NCBI GenBank assembly: GCA_023853785.1
Contig: JAJIRX010000028.1
Coordinates: forward strand, 158,392-222,391
Source of the DNA: Psilocybe azurescens
Lineage: Eukaryota; Basidiomycota; Agaricomycetes; Agaricales; Agrocybaceae
Direction of reading: 5' to 3'
Length of the DNA stretch: 64,000 nucleotides
The notes beneath the pieces are model-generated. The model had not been told where the DNA came from. It saw only the letters and a list, made by a program, of their open reading frames with translations, and did not search any database. The translations under genes were made by a program, and so were the position numbers. This document shows positions 35,777 to 47,195 of this stretch, one piece after another; the stretch's first letter is position 1; each line of letters begins with the position of its first letter.

Positions 35777-38700
35777 TCAACGAGCTTTCGAAAATCCTCC
35801 AGTGGAAATGCTGTCTGGTACGGAACCCAGACAATCATCTGCGGATGTCTTATCAGAGGTGAGAGTAATCACAATGTCGCCTCCGGTCTTGAAAGTGTCG
35901 AAAAAGTCAAGGTGGCAGCGCGAAGCAGAAGCTTTCCCATTAATTGTGACACTCTTCACATACGCGGCTGTGTTCTTGGGCACTGTCTTTTGAACAGATT
36001 TGGCGTCAAAGTTGACGGTAGTGACGGTGGTGCTGACGTTCAGGAACGAATTGTGAATTGTGTACTTCGGTGTGAATGGCGACAGGACGAGGAGTTGAGT
36101 CGAGGATGGTACTGTACGGGCATAAGTAACCAGGACAAAGATCGATGAGACGATGATACTGACCTGGGTACAGTCCTAGTAGATGGAAGGTCAATAAAGA
36201 TGCCATGGCTGCTTGATCATCGTTTCCAGGTAATCCGGCAGGTGCTGTTAGAAAAGTTAGAATGGACCACTATTCCTCTAGAGACCTCGCCATACTGATA
36301 TCAAAGTTTGAAAACACGACGTTGCGAACTTGATCAACAGATTTCGTAGGCTGGTTTGCGTAGTGATAACCGACGGGGGTCTTTAATACGTCGTTTTGTT
36401 AATTGGGCTCATACGAGAAAACTTGGTCGATCAAACGGACCTGGAATGAGGGCTCATTTGAAGCATCGTAGTAACCGGCCTTCAAGGGCCCATCGTCAGA
36501 ATCATCACAAACATATGAAAGCTGGCCATAAACTTACAGTGAAGAAATGATCCAGTCGTTTCACAAAGGTAGCCTGTCGTCTAGTGAATCAACATCATAT
36601 CATCATTATCCCTAAATCAGCTTACGTTTCCGCCCATAAGTTGAATGAGTTCAGCTGTGTCGTGGGGTGCATACCTATACGCGGCGACGATTCAGCATAA
36701 AAAAGGTGAGGTTGACATCTATACGTAAGTGTACGGACCAGCTGTATTCCCAAGATGAAGACTCGTAGAAGCCATTCACGTTGTTTCCTTGCAGCGAACA
36801 TGACCTCGTCGTGTTTTTGTCATTTGGTGAACAGTCAACGGGGTTGTTGAAGGAAAAGGTGCCATTAGAGTAGCGTTTTTGAGAGAAACCTGTAATAATT
36901 TTGAGCCCGGTAAAAGCATGCTATTATGATTGCCCCCACCTTTGAAGCCATCGCTGGTCACAGAAGGGTCCCAGACGTTACGATAGGACTAAGTATTACT
37001 TTAGTAGTGGCTTACAAGTGGAAACCACAATAGAGAAGGAGCGTACCAGTGACCGATTGGTGTATTTGGTGACATCAGAGCCCTTTCCCAACAGCTGAGC
37101 GACCTGACGTATGCCAAAGTCCTCAAAGGCATACTGGACCGACGTTAGCAGTGCATATACTCACAATAATTATTGGCTTACCTCGAGAGTACGACTGCCT
37201 TCGCGAGTCTGTCTGCCTGTGCTAGACACGTCGAGAACAGCAAAAGGAACGTAGCCGAATTTGCTGCAGCGCAAAATGGTGTGTCAATACCAGTATCCGC
37301 ACCCGAGTTCTGTTGAACCTGACTTACTTGTAAACGTTTGATTGTCGTCCTTCAATATTCCACTCAGGTGGGTTGACTTCAGCATCCGTGACCATCGCGG
37401 AATAAAGTTCGTTCAAATCAATGCCCAGCTGCGACGCTTCGTTATGATAGTTCATGGCGAAATGAGAAACGATGTTATCAGCACTCGAACCTAGACCAAT
37501 ACACATGAATGCCTCGAACAGAAGAATCTTAGCAAAGTTAATGACGCACCTCCTTGCGGTCCATCCTGGCAGATTGTTGGCTCGACATTCTGGCATCCAT
37601 CCATTCTTCCGCCATCCGTCGATATAGTTGTCTACAATTTGGGCAAATTCTACTGGAGAGTGCAATGCCATGAGAGGGTAGAAAGTACGGAACTGTTGGA
37701 AGAAAATAAGAATGACGGGATAACGAGGCTAATGATAAAAGGTCACTGACAGTATCCCAACTAGGGCAGAAATTCAGTCATTTCGTACAAGGGGGCATGA
37801 AGGAAGTACTAACCTGCAATATAAGGAGTCGAAGTAGAAAGACGTCGTGTCAGCGAAAACTCCCTGTGTCTCTCCAGTGGCATTGTTCTGAGGGAACAGT
37901 GGGATTAGCCCATCGACCAGATTTGTACATAAAGTGGATTTACTGACCGGTGTCAAAGAAGCGCGGTACAAAGAAGAGTATAGCATCTCAGTTACATTGG
38001 CGGGTGTTCCGGGCACATCAATCTCAATCTTAGACAGCTTTTCTTGCCACAAAGCCTTGGCCGCAGCTTCGATCTCTTCAAAGGTAGAATCGCCGACTTC
38101 AGATTCGGCATTCGCGCAAGCCTGGTCTTCAGAGCGGAACGAAACACCGACGCGAATGTTTACTGTTGTTGGTTTGTTGTCGAAGGAAAACAGAGCACCG
38201 GATTCGTAGACGCCTCCGATGAGATTTACGGACAAGTTTAGGTGGGTTTGTCCTAGGCCTTTGGCATCCAGTCCGACACTGGAAACCGAAATTTGAGAAA
38301 TTTGTTGCATAAACATGCAGATAGAGACTGACCTATCACCTGTCCAGACGCCGAATTCGCTCAGCTTCTGTTTTCCCCATCGAGGAGATCGTAGCACGCG
38401 AACGCCTTGTAGTGGAAAGCTCCAGGCCCAAAGCTGGACGGTTCATAAAGAGAGAAGAAAGAAAGAAAAAGGTTAGCATAACATACGCTTACAGCTCGAC
38501 TGACATGCCTAGAACCCCAGCTTCCGCCTATGGTAACTCTGCCTTTGTCCGGATCAATTGTCAGATTTCCACCATTGAAGGAAGCTGGAAGATCATTTGC
38601 AAGATCTAAAACAAAGTACGGCTTCGAACCCGAAGGGAATGTGAAGCGTTCGAGGCCAGCACGACGTGTCGCAGTGGCTTCCATCTTGATGTTGTTGTTA

Positions 38701-39518
38701 AGAGTCAGGGAGAAAATAGCCAGGAGATGCATCTACAAATGCACATAATCGAGTTAGATAGATAGACTAAAGCTTAAGTAGTGTCGCAAGCATACCATCG
38801 GTGTTGTTCTTTCGAAGACGTTGACGGGCAGCTAGTTTAGTAGTGCATGTGTTGAAACCTCCTGGACAGAGTAATGGCATAATTTCGAAATTCCCATACG
38901 TCCCTGAAAAGATTGTATTGATAAATTGGCGTTGAGTTGACATTTGAATACTACATGCCTAAAGAAGATCCAGTCCCGCTGTCGTGCAATGGACTGAGAC
39001 CGCGAATAAATTGGGTTGGATCGGTAACATAACCTAAAGGTGATCGAGTTAAACATGGAGAAATATCGGTTACCAGAGAATTCGCTCTGCGCATACCAGC
39101 TGGTGCATATCCGGTCATATCAGTTGAGAATTTTGCCTTTGAAACATGTTATGTCAAATGATCTTCCGACCAATAGATGTAGTTCTTACCATTCCGAAAG
39201 GAATAGAAGCTCCAGGACTGAATGCATTTGAGAATCATGATGCCTAGTAGTCTATCCAAGAGCCTACTTACCAGACATCACCGAAGTTATCTGAGAAATT
39301 GTGTAAGAGAAAGTCTTTCTATGGAAATAACAGAGCTTACCGGTGCCAATGAACGGGTTGACGAAAGCGGTATAATCCAATGTGGTTTGCTTCGAGGCTG
39401 CTGCTATAGCCTGCGAAATTCGCTTCTGTACATTTGGAGAAGGTTGCGAATACACCCCAGAGATGAAAAGGTAAGAGGTTAGGACGAAGGGTAGCGCGAA
39501 AGCTCGCATTTTCTGCAT
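35777..39518 (-). CDS. Secreted alpha-1,2-mannosidase, GH92
   Basis: A calcium-dependent exo-mannosidase acting on N-glycan or cell-wall mannose. It starts with a signal peptide (MRAFALPFVLTSYLFISGVY); the first of the adjacent ATGs, 39518 or 39509, cannot be separated. Family landmarks in order: FVNPFIGTG; GVFADTTSFYFDSLYC joined by two introns to SWDTFRTFYPLMALHSPVEF; VDNYIDGWRKNGWMPECR; ADNIVSHFAMNYHN; ASNEPSF (glycan-binding/acid region) followed by GYHYANQP; and PAGLPGNDDQAAMASLLTF. It ends with the C-terminal beta-domain (VKSVTINGKAS) and GGFSKAR. At least ten short introns interrupt it. Length and order match fungal secreted GH92 enzymes. No frame break was obvious. Confidence 0.92.
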
Positions 39519-41886
39519 TATCGCTTTGGGGAAGATAGCAGAGAACACCGAGGATAAAGCGAAGGACTTGGGTCAGTTTTTAAGCATTAATCTGGGGCAG
39601 GTGAGTCTGGTGAGAAGCAAGAGAATATAACTTGAGGTGGCAAGAACCGCGATGAGGAGTTGTAACATATGGAACAAATTCTGAGGTTACCGAAAAGTAG
39701 ACCTCGTGTTCAAGCTAGGGCGCGTTGATGCGAAGTTAGGATGTTACGAAAAATGAAAAGTTCCACTTGTCAAAACGTACGATGTACTAAATCCATTCAG
39801 CTTAGATGGCAGACTAACGATAAGAAGTGTTTGATAACTCTGGCCATGGAATCTTGATCAGGATATATAGTCGCATAAGTCCAACAAGTACGTGTGGGAG
39901 AGAAAATAGGAAAAAATGTGCCGCAACCCGCGTCATGCATAGTATACGTGGCCCGTTGTGTCTTCCCAAACCCCGAGGAATGCGTGTTGCGGTAGGGAGA
40001 CGAAGCGGCTCCGGGGCCTTCAAAATTTTGCACAACAAAGTACGGTCCGAGGTGACGACAAGAAGTAGGTCACTTGCCAATTGGCATGCAGGCGATTATC
40101 CAAAGTGATACGAGAAATCGAACGATAGAAAGCTCACTGCAGAACATTGAGAACAACCCTCATTCTCCTTCTTTGCACCTCCATACCTCATACTTTCAGT
40201 TTCACTATCTCTTCTGTGTACAAGGGCCTAGAAGTTAAATTTGGAAGTCGTCTCTGGGCTGACCAGTGACTCCAAGCTTCGAAGTCTCGACATGCAGTTT
40301 GCATATTTCTCAGGTGCGCTGCAGAGGATGTATAAAGTCGGCATATCGTTATTGATTGAGAGATGAACGCAGCACCGAGGGCTAGTCGTACATCGGTACA
40401 GCAGGCCTTAAAGGACGTACAAACTGGAGGTGCCGTCGAAGAAGATCAGAAGAAACGAAGAGCCCAATGTTGCCCCATTGGGTACTGAGAACAATGTGCC
40501 ACTGTGAGAACTTTTATCTATTTAATCGATGCACGCTTTTGTCCACGGCGCGGACTGTCAAATTCTGATCTTGTACGGTCGATTGTACCTCAGCTACCAC
40601 TTGCTCGAGGCTACCCAAAATACTCTTTATCAGGTTATCTGAAGGCTCATGGACTCTCAACATGATTGCGAGATGTGTGTCCTTCGAACTTCCTTCGCGC
40701 TGTCAATGCTCAAAGGCTTCAATGCTTTTTCCGACTCCACACTGGCACAGACCCCCAGAATGTGCTCTGGAGACGTGGCAGTTCTGACAGTGAGGTGACT
40801 GATGCAGCTTAAGGGACTAGAAAAGGCTCTGTATGTCATTGAATGATGTCCGAGGCATTGAAGTACGCCCTAGAAGACTCTTAGGCTTTATCTTTCAGCC
40901 CTCGACTTTGGTCTCTCGATATTTGATGAGGATGGGACTTCGAAACGAGCCAAACCCCTCAACCTTTGAGAACTTGGACACTCAATAATGACCGGGGGAT
41001 AACCATACAGGATATATGAAGGTCTCCTCAGAAACAATCCTGGATAATCAAATCGGAAGACAACTCGCAAAGACTGTCCCTATAGGTGTCTGAGGGAATA
41101 TCAGCTCCTCTTCACCCCGACAAGTGCCCTCGGTAAGTGGAAACTCCATGCTGAACAGAGCCGCTTGCTTCTCGTCAGTTGGACAACCCAGATTCATAGT
41201 TCCTTTACTCATTCTTTTTCTCTGCTGTGCCACGAATCAATTGTTCCTGTCAATCTTGGGATAAGACCTCCATTCTCGTGTCCCATTCTGTTACATACCT
41301 TTCTGAGGAAATATATTGCGATATACATTTTACTTATACTGTTAGGCTTTTGTGGCTTATCTCGGTGCTTTGCGTACTCCACTGAATTTTTTGTTCTATG
41401 AAAGACACTGACTCTCTATTGGCATTGACCACCATCATTAAAGTACACGACTGAGAATAGAAAGGGGTTTTGTCGGAGCTGATCACTAATACAACCTGTC
41501 TCGCAACTCGCACTCGATACATTTCATTAATAATCCGTGTCCTTTATCTAGTCATTCCAGAGAGAACGCCGATCCGTGGCCGATATCGCTGGAACACTGA
41601 ATGGTAACCGGTACCGTTCTAGGCCGGCGGAGTAGCTATACAGATGCTGGTCAAGTATAGCTGCGTTCATACAAAGCTTATAAAGTTTAGATCGGCCATC
41701 ATGCCTCATCATGCCTCGGTTTGAAGGGCGCTTACCGATATCAGGACCTTGTTTGTCGGGATATCTTCCAACCATCAAGAAAGCATTCGTAGCAATGCTC
41801 ATAAGGTTCCTGAAATTATAAAAGGGAGAGCAAAATTACTTGACTAAACCAACAACTTTAAACTCACACCAAAACCTTTCTGAACG
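39519..41886. other. Intergenic region between divergent GH92 and SDR genes
   Basis: About 2.3 kb that should hold both divergent promoters. The open frames (e.g. 39814-40080 and 41548-41802 on the minus strand) have no recognised domain. No repeat or element end was noticed. Confidence 0.5.
41817..41824 (+). promoter_or_regulatory. TATA box of SDR copy 1
   Basis: A TATAAAAG sequence lies 63 bases before the ATG at 41887. This is a near-consensus TATA element at a typical distance. Confidence 0.65.
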
Positions 41887-43294
41887 ATGTCCCAGTCTTC
41901 TAAACTCATCTTCGTGGGTCATCTGAAATTTTCACTACTCAATCGGTCGTTGATATTGTTATAGGTCACCGGCGCTTCTGGATTCCTGGCGTCCCATATC
42001 ATCCAAGAACTTATAACTCAAGGCTATCGTATTAGGGCGTCAGTTCCAACAATACTTGATTTTCAATCAAAAGAATGCTCATATTATTCCCTTAATACTA
42101 GATCTGCAAGAAAGAGCAAAGTGGAGCCTCTGCGCGCCCTCTATATATCATTCCCAGCTGTAGAAATAGTGGAAATTGGGGACATCGCAAACGATCAGTT
42201 CGAGGAAGCGTTGAAGGGTGTCGACGCTGTTATTCACACCGCGTCCCCTCTGCCAGGACGCCAGGATATCGACAGAATGTTCAAGGTGCGCTATTAACCA
42301 CTGGCTGGTACGACTGAGATTACTTTCGACTAATGAGACTATACTTCAGAGCGCCATCGATGGCTCCTTGAACGTTCTCCGTCAAGCAGAAAAGGCCGGA
42401 GTGAAAAAATTCGTTGTCACTAGCTCCATTGTCACTGCCATAATGGATCCTACAGTTGTAGGAGGTGCACTACGCGCACACCGTACGTATTTTCAATGGA
42501 TGAATGGTTGACAGATACTCATAATATTTATCAGATTGGAACCCTCTCAAAAAGAGAACGCAACGGTCGAGAACGGGAACATGGTATCGTACTTAATTGC
42601 GAAGAAATATGCTGAGCTTGCGGTATGGGAATGGGCCGAGGCCAACCTCCAGGTCGATGTTACCACCAGTGAGTCTACGACGTCTGGTTTATTCTCAAGA
42701 TTTCCTCTAACGAGATTAAACTTCGTAGTCAACCCACCCTACCTCTACGGGCCTTTCGCTCCTCTCCACCTCACAATTGCCCCAGGAGAGTTCAATGCTC
42801 TGTCTACTGATCTGATGATTTACTCCTTGCTCTCGCCTACTGGAGAGTTCCCATCTTCTGCCGGATACGCAGATGTCAGAGACGTCGCTCGCGCACACGT
42901 CGGCGCGTTGCGCACCCCGTCCACCGTCCAAGGCAGAAAGCGTATTATTTTGGCCAGCCCTCACGACCTCAACTTCGAAGCCGTGCTTGAAGCCGTAAAG
43001 AAATGCCAGGCCTGAGGTGGAAGGTCGCCTAATTACGGCTCCTTTGCCTAAATATCCTTTCGAAAAATACGATATTGATTTCACCGTAGTTGAAGAGGTG
43101 ACCGGATTGAAAGCGGAGGATTTCCATCCAGTCCTGGAGGTTCGTGGATCTGCTGTTTTATTGTCATTGTCGGCTATGCTGATCTTTATTGTCATTAGAC
43201 CTTGATGGAAACGGTAAACGCACTTCTTGGCCTGGAGAAATCTTGGAAAGAAAGCGGATTCGTTATGCCCCAAGACATTCCCACCATGTTTTAA
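41887..43294 (+). CDS. NAD(P)-dependent extended SDR (dihydroflavonol-reductase/Gre2-like), copy 1
   Basis: A cytosolic oxidoreductase of the extended short-chain dehydrogenase group, as in dihydroflavonol 4-reductase and yeast Gre2; the substrate is unknown. Exon 1 gives MSQSSKLIFV and exon 2 begins TGASGFLASHIIQEL, together forming the TGxxGxxA nucleotide-binding loop. KGVDAVIHTASPLPGR follows, then KKFVVTSSIV (catalytic Ser strand), YLIAK (catalytic Tyr and Lys, YxxxK), NPPYLYGPFAP and VRDVARAHVGAL. The last exon gives LEKSWKESGFV and a TAA at 43292-43294. Two single-base frame breaks are apparent, at about 42542-42544 (before KENATVENG) and at 43004 (before RPEVEGRL). A TATA box is present. 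A tandem paralogue follows 1.5 kb downstream on the same strand. Confidence 0.88.
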
Positions 43295-43713
43295 CTTTTA
43301 GTTGGAACACCAACATATTTTGCACTAGATATGTTCCTATTCATATGCAACAATTAGACAAGATGGCCTCAAATCACTGTTTGTATAAACCTTAACTAAA
43401 GCATGTGATGTCGGTCATAAATGTGTCAGAAAGATGAGACTCCATTGCAGGGGCAACCTTGAGCAACGAAGAGATTCTCTTCCGCATAGAACATGGTCTT
43501 CTAAATAGCGCAATTCTGATCATGATGTTGTCATTGTACGGGGTGAGAGGCGAGGCGGAGCGCCCTAGTGATTTAAGCGCCCGAGGAGTCAAGAGAAGCG
43601 GGTTACCAAGAACCATTTCGACCACCTAGAAAAAATCTTCTTAATCATTTTGATTTATGTAGTTGCTACAACATTATGAGGCCCTGTAATTTGCTCCACT
43701 GGTGCGCTGTGCG

Positions 43714-43800
43714 TAGTGATGTGCTGGCTCTGGCCTGGAGGCCAAAGCCAGCCAAAACTCGTCAAAAGCCAAGCCAGGCCAGGCTTTTTGTGTGGCTTTC
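43714..43800 (+). repeat. Solitary hAT-like element terminus
   Basis: Begins TAGTGATGTGCTGGCTC, close to hAT ends (TAG-N-G-N-TGTGC), followed by GGCC/AAAGCCAAGCC-rich sequence. The same terminus occurs in reverse orientation at 59712-59774. No matching right end was found nearby, so this is probably a truncated non-autonomous copy. Confidence 0.5.
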
Positions 43801-44770
43801 CACAGCCTATGGCTCTGGCTTTGATTTTCAAAAGCTGTGTGATTATACGAAGTGTAGGTGGCTACTTGAATTAATTTTTAACTATGAGTTGTTGGCCGGG
43901 CGCTTTGACACAATGGCAAATTTTACTACACAGGTCTATTTGGGTAGTCTGTAACAATGCCTCAGGATATGTAGAATGACTGAACATCTTGCAAACATCT
44001 CCTTTTATGACAGTTACTTATATTTAATAGTTTTAATCGGCCTGAAACTTCTGGACTACTTTATATCAGAAATACCAATTATATAACATTGGATGTGCAT
44101 TCATTGAAACTGAAAGAAATGAATATGCACTCTAAACAGCGTGGTTGGAACTTGGGTTGGGGCGGAGAAGAGATGGCGTCAGCATTATGTCAGTGAGAAA
44201 GTGCCACAGGAAGTGCCGCCGCACTGATCGCCGCACTTTACAGCTCACGAAAGCATCCGAAAGAGCGACCAAAGCCTCGGAGGATATGCAGACCGGAAGA
44301 AGTAAATGATACGTTTATTGATTGCATTCGTTTCGATGGCGCAACAGGGCGTAACTCGATTCGAATGTCAGATCGTGAATCATCAGGATACCCTAAACCA
44401 ATCAGAGTGCCCTCAAGGCCGACTCTATCAACAATCAAGGACCAATCAAGGCGCCAACTTGAATCGATTGTAAATCCAACGAGTATTTTTAATCGTCGGT
44501 AACCGGCAACCTTTTACCGGTGGACTTGAAACCGTTCCGACTACCTCGTCGGACATGCATCTAACACGCGTCCGCTGTCACCCTCAACCACCGTGTTATC
44601 ATGGATCCGACTAGGGGTCACCGCACGACTACCGATCAATTCTGGATTATGGACTCAGCAGGCCAGTAGGCCCTCGATTTCAGACGATTTACTAATCACT
44701 GGCATGACATTATGTGAGGAAGGCAAGAGGTCTCACCGTCCTCGGCTAGCCATCGGGCAGCTTGAAATAC

Positions 44771-44780
44771 ATATAAGATA
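44771..44780 (+). promoter_or_regulatory. TATA-like box of SDR copy 2
   Basis: The sequence ATATAAGATA starts 68 bases before the ATG at 44839, almost the same spacing as the TATA box of copy 1. Confidence 0.55.
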
Positions 44781-44838
44781 ACAACAAAGACTCAAGGCCT
44801 ATACAAAACGTACAGCTTCCTTTTCTTTTTTTGCTTCC

Positions 44839-46270
44839 ATGTCTGAATCACCTAAACTCATTTTCGTGAGTGTCGTCAAACGCATCTCCTAAATCACTGA
44901 TGTACGATCATTTGATGTCTAGGTCACGGGCGCTTCTGGATTCCTCGCATCGCACATCATCCACGAACTCACTGAACAGGGATATCGTGTCCGAGCGTGA
45001 GTATGCACTTCCGTGATCCCATGCGCTTACAATATCCGCTCCTTTTCTCATGCCAATTTATAAAATAGTTCAGCGAGGAGAAATAAACTGGAACCTCTCC
45101 GTGCCCTTTACCGATCCACACCCTCCGTTGAAATCGTTGAAATCGCGGACGTAGCACACGGCAATTTTGAAGAAGTGTTTAAAGGCGTCGATGCAGTTAT
45201 CCATACTGCCTCCCCCTCTTCCAGGGCGTGAGGATGTCGATACTATGTTAAGGGTATGTTTCTCTCTCTTTCGACTCAATACGCATAGCTTAACACGCTC
45301 TGATCTTTAGAGCGCAATTGATGGCTCCCTGAATGTTCTGAAGCAAGCCGAACAAGTAGGAGTCAAGAAATTCATCGTTACCAGCTCAACCGCAGCGGTA
45401 ACAGGCGACCCTAAAGTTGTTGGTGTCTCATTCCGAGCAGAACGTACGCATCTCTGGTGCTAGACAAATTGTATAATGGCTCATTTTTTCTGCTTTTAAT
45501 TAACAGATTGGAACCCAGTGACGAAGGCACAGACAAAACTAGGAACCGCTTCTGCAACATACGCAGCTGCGAAGAAGTATGCAGAGCTTGCCGTTTGGGA
45601 GTGGGCGGAAGCCAACCCACACGTAGATGTCACCACTAGTAAGCAGATGGAGACTAATCTCAAACCCGAAAGTCTTAAACTGACAACCTCGAACACTCAG
45701 TCAACCCACCGTTCATATATGGGCCCTTCCCACCTCTCCGTCTTCCAGTCGCCCCGGAAATTTCTCCGCGTTATCAACTGATATGATGGTATACACCCTG
45801 CTCTCGCCGACGGGAGCTTACCCACACCAGTGTAGGGTACGCTGATTTCAGAGACGTCGCTAAAGTACATGTCGGCGCACTACGAACTCCACCGACCGTC
45901 CAAGGCAGGAAGCGAGTTCTACTATCTTCTCCAGACGGCCTTGATTTCAAAGCTATCTTCGATGCCATCAAAAAGCAAGGCCCGAGGTGGAGGGCCGGTT
46001 GACCAAGCTTCCACCGCCTCTATACCCTTTTGACAGATACGACATCGATTTCGAGCGCGTCGAAGAAGTAACAGGGGTGAAGAAGGCGGATTTCCATACA
46101 ACGGAGGAGGTGTGCAATCCCGCCGTTCTGCATTTTAATTAACCAGTGCACTAACCAAAATTTGCCTGTGGTAGACCATCGTAGATACGGTCAATGCGCT
46201 CCTCGACCTGGAGAAAACCTGGACAGAAAGTGGGTTTGTGGTGCCAGAAGTGATTCCCTCCGCAATATAG
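44839..46270 (+). CDS. NAD(P)-dependent extended SDR, copy 2 (frame-broken)
   Basis: A paralogue of the reductase at 41.9 kb with the same exon layout: MSESPKLIFV joined to TGASGFLASHIIHEL, then ASARRNKLEPLRALYRS, KKFIVTSSTAAVTG, YAAAK (catalytic YxxxK), NPPFIYGPFPPLRLP, ADFRDVAKVHVGALRTPPT, LPPPLYPFDRYDIDF and a C-terminus ending PEVIPSAI. At least four single-base or small frame breaks are needed: in the C-run at 45212-45216, in CCCC at 45752-45755, at about 45821-45837 and at 45970-45975. With so many breaks it could be a pseudogene, but the amino acids between breaks remain fully conserved, so consensus errors are also possible. Confidence 0.8.
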
Positions 46271-47195
46271 TGTAGGCGTATTTGTAAAATCCAGTTTGTG
46301 TTATTGTGCACTAGGCTTTCTTAGATTTTGCTGCGATTGGACAAACATGTCCTGAGTTTCTGGCCATTGGTAGATGCCCAGTGTTGATATCAGAAATCAA
46401 GAGGGCGATAATTAATGACAAGGGTTAGACTGAATTATAGAGAGAATTTATCACAGTATCAGCATATGAGGTTAGCAACTACTATCGTGGGGCGGTGTGA
46501 AGAAATAGGGCGAGCTGCCTGATAGCGTAGATTTTGGGTTTTAAATATCTGCCCTTTTCATGGCAATGACTGCGACCATATGGATCTCCTGCCTTAGAGA
46601 TGTTATGCAAGTCGATAAAGACAAAATAGAGGGGAAAACGTTTTCACTCTCAGTTCACTCTCAGAGGGTGTCCATAACGTGGTATAAGTGAATGTGAGGC
46701 TTGAGCGTCTAAAATTTGGCTATAACAGTTAAGTGACCTTGGTCCAGGCCCAATCCAATTACAAGTTAGTATTACTTTATCAGTCATTTCGTAACAGTGG
46801 ATGCGTCTTCATAGACTCGCAGCAGCAGGAAGAACCTGCAAACTTCCTCTATTCCACGAGACACCAGCGCGGCAGTGAGAATTATAGTGCGTTCCCCGAC
46901 AATGGATGTTTAAAATTTTAACCCACACTGCCGGTATTTTCTCCAACATGTAAGCTTCATGGTGACACAGCAACAATCGTCTTGCTTCTTGAGATTCTCA
47001 ATGGTTGGCCAGGAAGAACCGTTGGTGTGTCCAAGCTATAAACAAAAGACCCAAAAGCACCAATGACCATCTTGAAGCCGTGATCATGACGAATGAAAAT
47101 AAACACAACGGATTAGTATTGTCTGTCCCGTTTCAATCGCACCGCAGCTCTACAATCGAATGGATACATTTACGTTTTTGCGTTCATCCGATTTC
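46271..47195. other. Intergenic region between convergent SDR and PAQR genes
   Basis: Holds the two converging 3' ends. A near-palindromic GTTTTCACTCTCAGTTCACTC run at about 46639-46664 is the only pattern noted. No conserved ORF is seen. Confidence 0.5.

Larger units (their letters stand above)
43295..44838. other. Intergenic region between the SDR pair
   Basis: Contains a minus-strand open stretch (43392-43625, VVEMVLGNPLLLTPRALKSL) preceded by a plausible acceptor site. It could be an orphan exon, but I found no partner exons. It also contains a hAT-like terminus at 43714. The last ~70 bases carry the TATA box of SDR copy 2. Confidence 0.45.
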
